Of a stretch of DNA of 64,000 nucleotides, positions 23,430-36,027 are shown piece after piece. The stretch is from Lepisosteus oculatus (taxonomy: Eukaryota > Chordata > Actinopteri > Semionotiformes > Lepisosteidae): NCBI RefSeq assembly GCF_040954835.1, contig NC_090707.1:18680570-18744569 (forward strand), written 5' to 3'. The position numbers were made by a program, and so were the translations under genes. Position 1 is the first letter of the stretch. Each line of letters begins with the position of its first letter. The notes beneath the pieces are model-generated. The model saw only the letters and a list, made by a program, of their open reading frames with translations, made no database searches and was not told the origin of the DNA.

Positions 23430-23508
23430 AGTCAGAATATACCTTTACGAGGAACTGTCGCACAGCTTGAAGGGAATGAGATTTTCATAACGGGAAATTG
23501 TACAACAG
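23430..23508 (+). other. NEUROD1 exon 1 (5' UTR)
   Basis: Non-coding first exon. The start is inferred about 25-30 nt after the TATA box. The end is at TACAACAG followed by the donor GTAATTATG (intron begins 23509). It contains one ATG (AATGAG, about 23475) in a short frame. The two-exon structure, with all coding sequence in exon 2, is the known layout of NEUROD1 in vertebrates. Confidence 0.6.
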
Positions 23509-24391
23509 GTAATTATGAAGTTGATTGTCAGCTTTTCTGATGCAATTTAAATGACATAAGTTATGCTTTGCAACCTGTTTCGTATATTTAAATGTATTGT
23601 TTTGCTAAAAAAAGAAAAAAGAAATAAATGTGCACATGCATTAGGATGTTTAACATTATAACTGCATATGTGTCGAGGGTCTGAAGCAATAGGCATTAAG
23701 CATGTTGTAGCAGAAATTATTAATTTGTGTGGAATGTGTTGAAGAGCGGCGTGAAAGATAAGAACATATGCTACCTGTTACCGCATCAATACATAGCTGA
23801 ACAGGCAAGCGTTTAGTAATTAATTAAATTGTATCATCAGATTTGCTGTAACCCTTAGGAATTAAGTGCATTTATTTATTATTATTATTAGTCTAATATG
23901 ATATTATTAGTCTAAAGATAGCTGAAACAACCTTATCTGTAGCTACAGCAATTGTAGTCGTACAACTTTAAGACTTATAGACTACAGTAAAAAGTGAGGA
24001 TTTTGTACGCATTATGTAAAAGAGTTGCCTAGACAAGAAAATTAAGATTTGTATCTATTCATTTACTGAACTATAGCAAAGAAGATGTAATTTATTGATT
24101 TTGTTGTGTGTAAATTCATGGATTCAATATGAGAGAGAATTTAATCTAAGGAAGGTCTAAATACTAAGTTACATAACGGCATTTTTCGTGGCTACTGTAT
24201 GTAGTCGTGATTTCTGTTGAGGTATTACCTTTATGCGTTACTTTCCAATTAAAATGTGTCCATACGATTTATATTTCCTTAAAAAACTTTTTCCCGTTTG
24301 CTGTAAAGTTTTACATCAACAAACATATTGGCAGGATTAGCTTCACCAACCATTATTTTTAATTATCCTTACGATTTTCTCTTCAATGCAG
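23509..24391 (+). other. NEUROD1 intron 1
   Basis: An 883-bp intron from GTAATT to the acceptor TTCTCTTCAATGCAG (AG at 24390-24391). AT-rich, no other features. The ATG at 24386 lies inside the acceptor region and is therefore not the translation start. Confidence 0.7.
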
Positions 24392-24400
24392 GGTTCAATA

Positions 24401-25450
24401 ATGACAAAATCATACACCGAAAACAGCATGATGCCAGAGTCCCAAAGCACTTCGACCTGGACCGATGAATGCATAAGTTCTCAAGACGAACACGAGCTGG
24501 AAAAGAAAAACGAGGAGCATGAATCCATGAGCAAGGATGGTGATGATGACGACGAAGAGGAGCTTAGCAGGCTTGAAGATGACGACGATGAAGAAGATGA
24601 GGAAGAAGAGGAGGGAGACGACCAGAAGCCCAAGAGACGCGGACCCAAGAAAAAGAAAATGACAAAAGCCCGGCTTCAAAGGTTTAAAATGAGACGCATG
24701 AAGGCTAACGCAAGGGAAAGAAACCGCATGCATGGGCTCAATGAAGCACTCGACAGTTTGCGTAAAGTTGTGCCGTGTTACTCGAAAACTCAAAAGCTAT
24801 CTAAAATAGAAACACTGAGGTTGGCTAAAAATTATATTTGGGCTCTTTCTGAAATATTAAGGTCGGGTAAAAGTCCGGATTTGATGTCCTTTGTGCAAGC
24901 CCTCTGCAAGGGATTATCACAGCCCACCACTAATTTGGTAGCAGGCTGCCTTCAGCTGAACCCCAGAACGTTCCTTCCAGAGCAGAGCCAGGAAATACCC
25001 ACACATATGCAAACAGCAAGTGCTTCCTTCCCTGTTCATCCATACGCTTATCAGTCCCCTGGTCTTCCCAGCCCTCCATATGGTACAATGGACAGCTCCC
25101 ACATCTTTCACGTTAAACCACATTCATATGGAAGCGCGCTGGAGCCGTTCTTCGAAAACGCTCTCACGGACTGCACTAGTCCCTCCTTTGACGGACCTTT
25201 GAGCCCGCCCTTAAGTGTTAACGGAAACTTCTCCTTCAAACACGAGCCATCGTCTGAGTTTGAAAAGAATTATGCCTTTACCATGCATTACCCAGCTGCC
25301 AGTTTGACGGGACCACAGGGTCATGCTTCCCTTTATTCAGGCTCTGCACCTCGTTGTGAAATCCCCATTGAAAACATTATGTCATATGATGGACATTCCC
25401 ACCATGAAAGAGTCATGAACGCCCAGCTAAACGCTATTTTTCACGATTAA
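24401..25450 (+). CDS. neurod1: Neurogenic differentiation factor 1, bHLH transcription factor
   Basis: Class II bHLH transcriptional activator. It heterodimerises with E-proteins on CANNTG sites in the nucleus and drives differentiation of neurons, retinal cells, pancreatic beta cells and enteroendocrine cells. The 349-residue product (human: 356) has an N-terminal acidic region (about 48-73, runs of D and E) and a basic nuclear localisation stretch, [10 protein letters not shown], at about 77-86. The DNA-contacting basic region is [12 protein letters not shown] (about 103-114), and the helix-loop-helix runs to about 153. The NeuroD family domain follows (about 160-280), with the conserved GPLSPP proline-directed phosphorylation site (Ser268, equivalent to mammalian Ser274). 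The C-terminus is AQLNAIFHD. The start is the ATG at 24401, nine bases after the acceptor; MTKSY matches the family N-terminus. A single intact coding exon, with no anomaly. Paralogues NEUROD2/4/6 differ in their termini, so the assignment is firm. Confidence 0.97.
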   Translation: MTKSYTENSMMPESQSTSTWTDECISSQDEHELEKKNEEHESMSKDGDDDDEEELSRLEDDDDEEDEEEEEGDDQKPKRRGPKKKKMTKARLQRFKMRRMKANARERNRMHGLNEALDSLRKVVPCYSKTQKLSKIETLRLAKNYIWALSEILRSGKSPDLMSFVQALCKGLSQPTTNLVAGCLQLNPRTFLPEQSQEIPTHMQTASASFPVHPYAYQSPGLPSPPYGTMDSSHIFHVKPHSYGSALEPFFENALTDCTSPSFDGPLSPPLSVNGNFSFKHEPSSEFEKNYAFTMHYPAASLTGPQGHASLYSGSAPRCEIPIENIMSYDGHSHHERVMNAQLNAIFHD

Positions 25451-26830
25451 CGAAAGAGAAGTCGAAGCGCCTTGCAGATTCGAATAAAACGGTCTCAATG
25501 ACTCCTCTATAAGCGTCTCAGCATTCGAGTACCACTGGTACGAAGTGCAAATATGACACGCTTAAACTTATGTATGTATTTATTATTGTTACTGCCTTTA
25601 GGAGAAGAGGGAATGCAAATTCCCGTTCACCTTATGTATTATACTCTATAGCGCTTCTATATAAAGGTCACTAGAAAATTGATGTGGCCGTATTCAGATT
25701 GTGTTAATTATATGATCCATATAACAAAATCACAAGCAATAATTAGGAAACTATGCAATTTTTGATCTAATAATGGGCCAATTAAAATTAAATAAATATA
25801 TATATTTTTCAACCAGCATTTTACTACTTATCTATCCCATGCTGAATTATTTTGTTGTGATTTTGTACAGAATTTTTAATGAACTTTTATAAGGTCGATT
25901 TCCTATTTTAACCCATGCAGCTCCATTGATATTTTATAAAAGAAAAGTAAAATTATCTTATTTATACAAAATAATGATAATAATTTAAAAGATTTAACCA
26001 GCAGTCAAGTGCTTGGAAAAGTATTCTGTTGCCTTAGCACTTCTTTACTGTATAATCACGCAAGGTTGCACAATATTCACAGTTGAATTTTTTTCCTTAC
26101 ATTTATGTTTTTCTTACTAATCCACATACAAACCGAATAGGTGCACTATAAAAACATAAAATTGCAATATTTGCTGCAGGAGAGTACAATATCTTACTGG
26201 TACACTCTTTTGACCCAATTATCTTTTTCAAGAGAAAGGTTTGACTGTCACCCGTAATTTGCAATCTCATCGTTACTTTCCTCAAGAGACTTTTGATTAC
26301 ATTATTTTTCTAAAGGTCAAAAGAAAGCTGGGCCCCTATACTTACTGTAACTGCGAGATTCTTTACAAGAAGAATCAACGGCTTGTCATGTCAAAATGAA
26401 AAAAATATAAAAATGGAGCCTGCAGTTGATCCGATTATTCAGATTCATTCCTGTAGACGTTAATTAGTACAGTAGATAAAAATTCACACCACTTAACTCT
26501 ACACATAGATCAATAGATATTGCATGTACAATGCAGTCCAGATTAAGTGCTGTTTGACGTGTAATGCCGGTTCAATTTGAATCAATTTGTACTGTATTTT
26601 GTTTGTAAACCTGTATATGATGATGTATTGCCACAACGCATTGGGGATTTATATTACACATCGCTGAACCATTTATATTGAAAATAGTATTGAACATTTG
26701 GTAAAAGGTTGCATTTCTCCTTCAATGTGATTTCTTAGTGTATGTAATTCCTATGGGATTATTGTTTTATTTTGATAGCTCATGAAAGGTGCAAATTATT
26801 ATTTGTAGAATAAAGTTAATGATGACATTT
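25451..26830 (+). other. NEUROD1 3' UTR
   Basis: AU-rich sequence after the stop codon, without open frames. It contains several TATTTAT- and ATTTA-type elements, typical of unstable regulatory mRNAs. An AATAAA also occurs early (about 25484), but the length of the mammalian 3' UTR and the position of the later signal favour ending near 26830. Confidence 0.6.
26809..26814 (+). terminator. Likely NEUROD1 poly(A) signal
   Basis: AATAAA in TAGAATAAAGTTAATGATG, about 1.36 kb after the stop codon. A GT-rich stretch (TGTGTGGATCTGTCT) follows downstream, as expected for a cleavage site. Confidence 0.6.
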
Positions 26831-27329
26831 TTGCGACCAATGTGTGGATCTGTCTAAAAGAGAAATGGTTCAACAGGTAACGAACCAGTTAAAAGTTAGG
26901 AGAAATGTTACGAAATGTTTCACACTGTAGATGACAGGGATGTGCAGGGGAAAAAAACAAATTTATACATCTTTTAAGAATAGGAAAAATGTGTGAGGAG
27001 TGCTTTGTTGATGGTTGCTTTCTCCCAAAGCGACAAAGAACTAAATCCATTTCTTTAAAATATTAGTGAAGACCTAATGGAAGAATATACTTTACAGAGC
27101 AACAGTCGATCAATGCTAATTCGCAAGCATATAATGGAAGATAAAAGAACAAACAAAATCATAATATTAAAATACACGAAAAAAACAAATTGTATTTAAA
27201 TCATGAATATAACTAACAAATGCCGGACTTTATCGTTTTAGTTGCCTTTTCTGTTAATATTTGAATATAATAATAATTCAGGTAATTCTATGTGTTTTGA
27301 TTGCCTCTTCCTTAAAAGTAAACGTAAAA

Positions 27330-27560
27330 AGTACCTTAGGCTAGTTGTGAACCATTGCATCGGGAGTAGCACTTTTTCCGGCAGACCATTGCAGTACCTT
27401 GACAGGAATTCGTCAGGTCCTCTTTACGACCTTCGCCCGTGTCTCAGCCCAGTTTGCCCCCAAGGCAAAACCCACTGAGACACTTTCAGTCCAGCTCACT
27501 CCAACACACTGTGAAGATCGCAGGCGCCATATACACGGTGGCTGTGAATTAGGTATCCTG
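27330..27560 (+). promoter_or_regulatory. GC-rich patch with imperfect hairpin
   Basis: A compact CpG-containing island in otherwise AT-rich DNA. It includes GTGTCTCAG (27439-27447) paired with CTGAGACAC (27475-27483), with an inner TTTGCC/GGCAAA stem and a 5-nt loop. It could be a conserved regulatory element or the remnant of a structured repeat. I see no coding potential. Confidence 0.35.
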
Positions 27561-30354
27561 TGACTGTATACTTGGCAACATTTGTTTCCCCCTCGGCAGT
27601 AGTTTAAATCATATTAGCATATTCTGGTCTCTCTTTCTCTACCTCAGATATGTCATATTCTTACGTCCAGAATAATAGGGTAATTCTTACATTATTAATT
27701 CTGTCCTTTTCCAAAACGAGCATTCTCTGAAGAGCTGGATCTCAACTTGTCAAATTAGGTTTGAAGTAAAGCATTCAATAACACGAGTTAGGAATCATTA
27801 ATGCAAAATCAAAGAAAAGAAACAAGGAAAATATCATCAGTTAACCACAGAAAAAAAAATCAGAAATATCAGTATAATATATTATACAGTACGTTCTCTA
27901 TTCATACAGACTAGTGCGTTATATGAAATCAAATTAACTAACGTAAGCATACTTCACCAACATGAAAGTTTATGATAATAATCGCTAAAGGACAAAACGA
28001 AAGGCTTTGTGCCACAGCAAAAACACACGGATTTCTTAGTGAGTCAAGGGGCATTTCACATGCCACCATCTTTTATTCAAGCCAAGGCAGGCACAGATGT
28101 TCCTTCTGCAGGGGAGGTTTTAATTTATGAAAATTATATTGTTTATGCATGAATGCACACTGCATAACACAGTACTTTCATCTGATGGGAAAAAATACCA
28201 CAGAACCAGTGCCAATGTCAGAAACATATTCTGCAGATTTATTCCCCTTAAAGTTTAATGACTATCTGGACATCTTTTTTTCACGACAACAAACCTTTTC
28301 AATTACCTGACTTCTTTCATAGAGAGCTCATCATACGCATTGCCACCTGTCAGTCTTCTATCGCATAAATTAACATAATACAAATCAAATAGCGGTGTAT
28401 GAAATAACAATATGCAACAGAATCAAATCAACATTTTCAATTTAGGTTTTAAAACTTCGACACTCAAGGTCCGGATGAAAGTACCCTGTGCTCTAACGTT
28501 TTTATATATAGTACCTTATACTGTGCAGTTTAACATCTATTGACGTCACCCAAACTGTATAAAAATCAATTTTTCCTTGGCAATGAAGATTATAAACTTT
28601 ATCCACAGTCCAAGTCCGCATTTTTTCTGTTCCCGAGACTGGTACAGCAAGAATTTAATGACACATTTTTACAGTATAAATTGCGCTCTGATAGTACAGT
28701 ACTATTGAGTCCTCAGAAATCACACCTTTATTCATTAACAGGTGAAGGTTCCAGTTTCACCTTTTCCAATTTGAAAAGTTATGGTACGGACCGCTTTGAC
28801 TCTTCACTGGGTAAGATTTATTTTATAAGCTGAAGGATATATTTGACCAGAATTTGTCGTACAAAAGATTACTACGTCTTTTAAAAAGTTACATAACACA
28901 CTGCGTAACAAATGCAAAAATGCATACTGTATCCATTCAAACATTACTTAGAATTTTGAAATGCTAAAATAATGAACATATTATTAGGAATTGTAATTAG
29001 TTTAACTAAACTAAACGCTTATGTACAGTATGCTACCATAGAAATACAGTAGTACATTCAGTTGTTTCAGTGATTTAACTATAAACGTGTATTCAGATAA
29101 CACCCTAATATTCTTTTACAAGTGAGACATTTTTGTAATGGCGATAATATAAATATACTGAGTATGATATCGGTTGCTTTAGTTTTTCTATGACCAACAC
29201 ATGTTGTGTTGAAATAACAAAGGACTGTCATATACAGCTGTATTATAGTTGTTTATTGTATTACCGAAATTTTTAATTTACTTAGACTGTAGCATACATA
29301 CAGTATTGTTGGCAATGTTACAATGGTTATCTGGGGAAATGTAATGGGGGCATAGGCCTGTTTAGTGTTACACTGATTCCACGATGGATTGCTGTACAAT
29401 ACGCGTACATTACAGGACGTTGTATAACTCTTTTGGCTTACACAACGGGAAATTACGCAGCATATAAACTACAAGCAAGAATAGAAAACGACACAAAAAG
29501 GACAGGTTAGTCATGCAGCAAGTAATAAAATACGTTGACGTTTGTAACGTATTCCTTCAAAGCCAATGTAAATAAAACTTCTACTTAGATTTAACGAGAG
29601 AAAATAAACAGATTATCAAAAGTGATGCACTTCCAACCTTTTGTTCCTGAGCTTGGCACAGGTAGTGCCAAATTGATATTCATTTAGTTGTAATGCGGGA
29701 TAAGGGATGCCGCGAAGGACACATCTCAACTGTTGCTGCGCTTACTTCTAATGTTTTCGACTGAAGTCTGTGAATGATTATATACAGTATTTGACGTAGG
29801 CCTACAACTGAATTCATTTTAAATCTAACATGCTTTCTATCAAGACGTATTGAGCTAATAATAAACGTGTGCTTACGTGCCTTAATTCTGAGAGCTGTCC
29901 ATGGTGCTGAACTTTTGTTTGAACGTCTTGGATACAAAATTGCTGATCTCAAACAGAAATCTGATTAAATGGTTAGAAGCATTTTCTCAAGTTGTTTTAA
30001 GTGTTTTTGATGCCCTTATCACAACTGATCATTTTAAGGGGATCTCTCTAGATGTGTCTGATCTCTTTTTCTATATTTTAAAATGAACTATTTTAAAGGA
30101 TGTATAAACAATGGATTAATATTAGTGAGAATATTCTGAATATACCCTCTTTCATATAAAATTAGTTAAATATATCTTAAAATCTTAAAAAATACGCATA
30201 CAACTTTCTTAAAATTTAGAATGTCCTATTTTTTAACAGATAGCCTTCATATAAGGGTATATTAAACACAATCTAAGATTATTTAAACGATAGTTTCCTG
30301 TTAATCAAACGCATGAAAATGTATTATATAAAATATAAATATAGTTAACATGCA

Positions 30355-30413
30355 GCTTGCCAGGACAGACTCAGACCGCCCTGTGACTCTGAATCAGAAT
30401 TGGATGGATGGTT
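30355..30413 (+). repeat. SINE 3'-tail fragment
   Basis: GACAGACTCAGACC, then CCCTGTGACTCTGAATC and GGATGGATGG, resembles the 3' end of the GGATGGAT-terminating SINE-like family found elsewhere in the window. It is short and diverged. Confidence 0.45.
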
Positions 30414-32030
30414 TTAAGATACATGGCAATTTATGATTATTTCAACAACTGTAAATGTCTTTCTCTACATTGGAAGACATTAGAACTACTGTACACAGGC
30501 TATGCTGTAATATATATTTTAAAAACAATAAAAATGTTATTTTGATTTATTTGTTAGATACAGAAGATGTCTTTAAGAGAACATAACATTTCTTTATACC
30601 AGATACCTTGAATGACTTCAAAAACATAGCAAAGAATTATTATCCTATAATCATGATAGAAGACACGTCAAAACATTTTTTTCTCATTCAAATGTCATTT
30701 AAGTTTAATGATAACATGGATTCTTCTTTAGTCATCTGTGCATGCACTAGTCACATATGTGTCTATTTCAGGTCTATTTGTGGCACAAACATTCCAGGAG
30801 AGTAAAGATATACCTTATTCAATTTCTGTTTCTCTATACCTTGTTTAGCCTTTCTGGAGCTAGAGTTCATAGAAGTGAAATACACTGAGTGGGACCTACT
30901 GTGTAAAACAAACCAGTTTAAAAATGTTTAATCACCTTGCACATTTCAAATCCTAGTCCTTCTGAATTGTACCAGGGACTAGGGCTATGCCACCTGCCAA
31001 GCGACCAGGTTTGTCTCAAAAGAAAAGAAACTCCCAAACAGCAGTCTCCAAATACAAACAAAACTAGATTTATTGCCATCAAAATAGGGATACTACAAAC
31101 AGGAAAGGTGACTGGTGGCCATCTTGATTAACACAATACAATACTCCACTGGGGAAAACACTGCAGTGATTTTAGGGAAACAAAAAAGGTAAGTATCATT
31201 CACACTTCATTCATATCACATACACACTCACAAACATACCATAAGAGTAGTGGGAAATATTGGAGTATTTCATAGTCATCAAAAGAAAGAAAAAACAATC
31301 ACTCTGTCATGGGCTATTAATAGTTTAAAACAGAAACAAAAATGTTTCAAAACTGTTTGCTGTCATAATGTTTTCCACCATCATTAACAAAACAATCATA
31401 AGCCTGTATATGGGTTACAGACGTACCGTGCATATCCGTGCAGAAGAGGCATGGAAATAAATGTTTCTACCCCATACCATGATCCTACATAATGGAATGA
31501 CAAGGAAGTGAAGGTTCTTTTGAAACAGAAACAGGAGATCCCATGATGCGTCTTTACTGTACTGTGGTTTCAGACAACAGTAAAATACAAGGAAAAAGTT
31601 AACAAATCGATAGGTCTGTAAGATTAAATTCTCTTTTAATGGCATGCCTATACTTAAAACCAATTATACTTATATGATTTAAACCATTTTCAAGCTGAAG
31701 ATTATAGTTGTACTTAATTTCAGCCTGCAAAATAGCCTCAGATGTCCATATTTGCTATACTATGCAGGGTAATTGCTAAGGTCTGGTTAGTTCAACTTTA
31801 AATTGGACTTAGTTATTTTATAGGAAGTGTGTAATTGTATGAGTAAACAATGTCCAATGAAATCATATATTTTTCTTGATTTATTCTTTTTTTATGGACT
31901 GCATTCTCTTGGGATGAATTGTAAAAATTCAGTTTCTATATCTCAATTGATAGTGGGATGCGTGTGTTTGATACGGATGTATAATATGTAATATTAGACT
32001 GCAGACCGCAAAAAACGTTACACAATCCAG

Positions 32031-32247
32031 TTATTGTATACCTGTGGAGGGACAAGAGAGGGAACAGTGGCTGACCAGGCGCGTAACCAGAACTGCAGAC
32101 GCCCGACGGGAGCGCGCATTGACTGAAACCAAACAGACACCAAGCAGGAAGTTTCACAGCAGCATCAGGGGGGCGCGCTGACCTGTTAAAATATTCCCAC
32201 AGAAAGGTGCTAGTTATTCATTTTTATGCTCCAGGAATAAGTAAGTT
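32031..32247 (+). promoter_or_regulatory. CERKL promoter and 5' UTR region
   Basis: GC and CpG content rise sharply (CAGGCGCGTAACC, GACGCCCGACGGGAGCGCGC, GGGGGGCGCGCTGACC) just before the CERKL start codon, and the richness continues into exon 1. No TATA box is evident at a suitable position, so a CpG-type promoter is likely. An in-frame TAA at 32242-32244 shows that the coding frame cannot extend upstream without splicing. Confidence 0.6.
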
Positions 32248-32596
32248 ATGTTTGAGTCCCCTCGCAGATGCGGTAACATCCTAAATGCCTGGTCGGAGAG
32301 CTTAGAAGAGTTACAGGAGACGCAACCGGTGTCTCCAGTCAGCACAGACAATCCAGGCAAGAAGAGAAAGAAAAAGAAACGAGAACAACAGCGATCGTTC
32401 TCGGTCCCGCAGCTCTTCACAGCCGCTTCCGTAGCTTCAGATCCAGAAGAGCGAAATCGAGGAGATACAGATCAAAGAGCTGAAACCGAGGAGCCGATTG
32501 TCAGAGGGATATTTCAGATAGAAAAAAGAAGCTGCGACGTAGTGTTGACAGCGACCAGGGTGATATGGACTCAGATCCAACCCGAGACCCCTACAG
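32248..32596 (+). CDS. cerkl: Ceramide kinase-like protein, exon 1
   Basis: First coding exon, 116 codons plus one base, ending at ACAG before the donor GTGGGT. CERKL resembles ceramide kinase but has no established lipid-kinase activity. It protects photoreceptors from oxidative stress, and in humans its loss causes recessive retinitis pigmentosa (RP26). The stretch EEPIVRGIFQIEKRSCDVVL near residues 81-100 aligns with the human N-terminal segment that opens the PH-like region. The first about 80 residues are not conserved and are longer than in human. They contain a lysine/arginine run, KKRKKKKR, at about 38-45, a possible nuclear or nucleolar signal. The start is the first ATG after an in-frame stop. 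Confidence 0.92.
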
Positions 32597-35500
32597 GTGG
32601 GTTGTGCAGTGTTTGCTCTGTTTCCATGGCAATACGAGCGGCACTGCTATTTTTCATTTTATTCATGCAATAAAATATGCGAGAAGGCAGAATTATAATA
32701 AAGGGAGAAGGTCCTGAAAATGAAAACCCTCGATATGTTGCGCTTTTATTTATTTTTTGTATTCTTAAAACCTGTACACAATCCAAAACATTCGGCGCTC
32801 AAAATTGCAAACAACAGGCTAAACACTCTTTAGTTAAATCTTTAGTTCATAATACTTAGTAATATCACTTTTGTTTTTTTAGGAACATCGATTGAGTGAG
32901 TTTTAAAGCTTTGTATTCCAAAGCACACCAAAGTATGATGAAGGGTGTGTTTGTGTTTTCGCAGTTTTAGAAAGTTAACTATAATGCAGTAAATGCTCTC
33001 TAGAGGTGCGACTGGACAGCTGCATCAGCGCTCGAGATACCAAGAACACATAGAGGTTAATTCCATGATGAAAATTAAAATGAATCAATCGCACAACATT
33101 TTGAGGGGTCTGTGGGGTCTTATGTAGTTGTGTGTGGAAATATATATATATAACATGTACACAGTGTAGGTTAAAGTATCCAAACAATAAAATTAAGTTA
33201 ATTTTCTAAGCAAATACCTTAGGTAAGCCACAGTAGGCCTAGAACGCTATCAAACTGGTATGATCCCAAATCTCTGTTCTGAGAAAAAGTGCACAAACAT
33301 AAGGTGATTTAGAAGCTTACAAAAGATACATTCTATTTGTTCAATATATGTAATTATCCTGGTATATAATGTGTTTATTTAGTCTGTTTTAATTATTCCA
33401 AACATTTGTGAACTTTTTATGTTTAAAACAATTCCACTGAAAGCACCGCTCAAGTTTGTAGTAAAGAAAGTTCGAACATAAGAAATACAGTAAATTTGTA
33501 ATTTTTCAATTGCTTTTGTTCATTTTAAAGTGTCTTGTTCAGTTCAATGGTCCATTAGACAGAACAGGACCATTTAAAATGGAGAAAGACCATTTTAAAA
33601 ATCCATGTTTATTTTCATTTTTAGGGCCCCACAAACAGTTATTTTCCTACTTGAAAGTGATACAACTGGTGATATAGAATATTACCAAATGATGAAAAAG
33701 AAGGTGCAGTAAAAATGTAATTTAATTTGCATGAATGTGTTTAACAGACGGCCGAGTGATTAAAAGCTGAGGTGACAGCACTAAGAAGAGTTAGGAAGAT
33801 ACACGATAGTGGGTGAACATATCCTAGTATGTACTTCACAATTATGGCTTTGTCTGAGTGCAGTGTGAAACATCTGTTAACTGATAGGGGGTGAATGGAA
33901 ATGAAAGGCTCTAGCTAGTGCATGCATTTGGCCTCGCACTTTATACAAGGCAAAAGGAATTTCTACTGACCAGATCTGTACGCTAGGAGATCCACTATTT
34001 GAACTCTAAGCACTTGTTTAATATTCACCAATACATTTTTTAAATAAATCGATGTAATGTCAAACTTCAAAAATATCCTACAGTACATCCCACCACTCCA
34101 TCTCAGTGTTCACTTGAAAGTCATGCCATTAAATTATTTTTAATACTTCTATTTTTTATCAAGATTCTTTGTTGGATGCATTATATTTTGTTAATGTATC
34201 TGTATCATGGGCAACTGTTGTTTGTTTTTCATCTTATCCTGATCCAACTTGTAAAGAGATTAGTTTGTAGAATTTCACATGTTTTTTTTTCTCTGCCCAC
34301 GTTTGATCTATTTTTATTGTGAAAATAATGCATATACTGTACAGGGGCTGCACCACAAAGTAATTAAATGAGCCTTTAGAAATCCTCATTGCTGGGACAA
34401 ATGGAATTTTTAGATCCGCATACACATACCTTAAGGTGTACTCAGTCACACTTGAACACACAGCTCTACAAATACATCATATTAAAATTTTGGAAGATTC
34501 AAATTAATATCAATCTTGAATGGCATCTGATGTTTTATTATCAACACTTCCAAGTGAGTTTCAGAATTTTAAACATTGTTAAGAAAACTGCCTTCCTCTC
34601 TGTTTTACCTAAATCCTAATAAATTGATTATATTAGGATAGATGGGTCAATGGATAGTAAAAGAAACATTTTGAGCTATTATAGTCTCAAAAAAAGTTTT
34701 CTTGTTGCTGTAGAACCTCAAGATGCTATGTCCCTACAAGAAAAAATCTGAATACATACATTGTGTATTTTTGATGAGAACTGTATTTTACCTTGCATGA
34801 ATATTACCCCATTCATGTTCTTCACTGTTCTAGTATCTTGTGTTCAAAGCAGTGGCTTAATGTGTCAGATGGTCTGTCTGCTAAATCTATACAGTATAAC
34901 AATAATATTTTATCAGTAAGTCCGTATGCATGTGTGATTTGCAAATGGTGTATCTAATATTCAAGTCCATATCTTTTTCATTTATAAATGTATATCTATA
35001 TGGAATAGTGAAAATGTGATAGTACAATACTGCAGGAATAGAAAGCAAACACAGAAAATAGACAAAATATGACAAGGGATATGATGCCAAAAAAGTCATG
35101 TGGAACAGATGTGCTTGTAATAGACACCAGCCGTTTGTTATGACCACCTAAAGTAAGGCATCTGTCAGTCTTGTGGACAGTTAGCAAATGTCCAAGTAAA
35201 TGATACTCAAAAAATGCACCTCCTGTCTGATATTACTTTACAAATCTGCATATTTTGCACTGTTTTTACTATATTAAATAGTTTAATCAATCTTTATTAA
35301 TTTAGCTGTAAATGTAACATTCATTTATATGAGTTATAAATAATTTAATAACTTAAATTAATATTTTTTTTCTCCTTAAACATGAGGAACAAATGGTTAT
35401 TATTTCAGTTGTAAATTTACTTCACCTTCTTGGTTCTTATTAAAAATGTCTACAACATTTGCCTATTTAATATTTTATGTAGCCAAGGGTAATTTAAGTA

Positions 35501-35983
35501 TATTTCTTTTTATCTACATGTTGTCTCAGTCATAAGGAAAGTAAATGTTATTATTTAGGAGTTCAGTAATACAATTATATGAGTGTTTTAATAAAACCAA
35601 ACACAACAAATCTTAAATGTGTCCTACATTGGTAGCATTGGTAACATTAAAGTGGCCTTGTTTTTGTTGTGTTTTACTGTATAGTAGAGTTTCTGAAAGC
35701 ATTTACAATCCAGTTTAGAAATAGTAAAGCTTTCATTTTATTTTGTTTAAGCTGAATAGACAGTGTTTTTTGTCTGTGATGCAAGCCAATGTTATTAAGC
35801 CAGAACTCTCATTACAAAGAAAGCATCCATCTAATCACCCCCTATGGCCTTTACCAAATGCTATCACAAAACTGCCAAAAAATGACAGGGAAGCACTAAT
35901 ATGCTGTGTTTCTCTATTTGATGGTTATGTGATTCTTTTCTGCCTGGGGATGTTTTATCCTAATAGTGTCCTCTGTCCTCCAG

Positions 35984-36027
35984 ATTTAGTGGAAGGTTTG
36001 GCATATTTGAACAGATTAATCCTAGTG
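35984..36027 (+). other. Candidate alternative (frame-shifting) exon in CERKL intron 1
   Basis: A strong acceptor (GTGTCCTCTGTCCTCCAG) and a strong donor (GTG then GTAAGTACAG) bracket 44 nt. Inserted between exons 1 and 2 it adds 15 codons, starting DLVEGLAYLNR, and shifts exon 2 into a frame that stops within about 17 codons. If used, it would act as a poison exon. It has no similarity to known CERKL protein. Confidence 0.3.

Larger units (their letters stand above)
26831..32030. other. NEUROD1-CERKL intergenic region
   Basis: About 5.2 kb with no additional gene recognised. It holds a GC-rich hairpin patch (27330-27560) and a SINE tail fragment (30355-30413). An open frame at 28540-28833 (97 codons) has no start context, splice support or family match. 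Confidence 0.5.

Noticed and set aside
24386..24400. Upstream in-frame ATG for NEUROD1 (five extra codons)
   Set aside because: It lies across the splice acceptor (AG at 24390-24391), so it is not in the mature mRNA. The ATG at 24401 matches the family start.
24410..24793. 127-codon minus-strand frame inside NEUROD1
   Set aside because: It is the antisense shadow of the acidic and bHLH coding sequence.
28540..28833. 97-codon + strand frame between NEUROD1 and CERKL
   Set aside because: No recognisable domain, no promoter or splice context, and composition like the surrounding AT-rich DNA.
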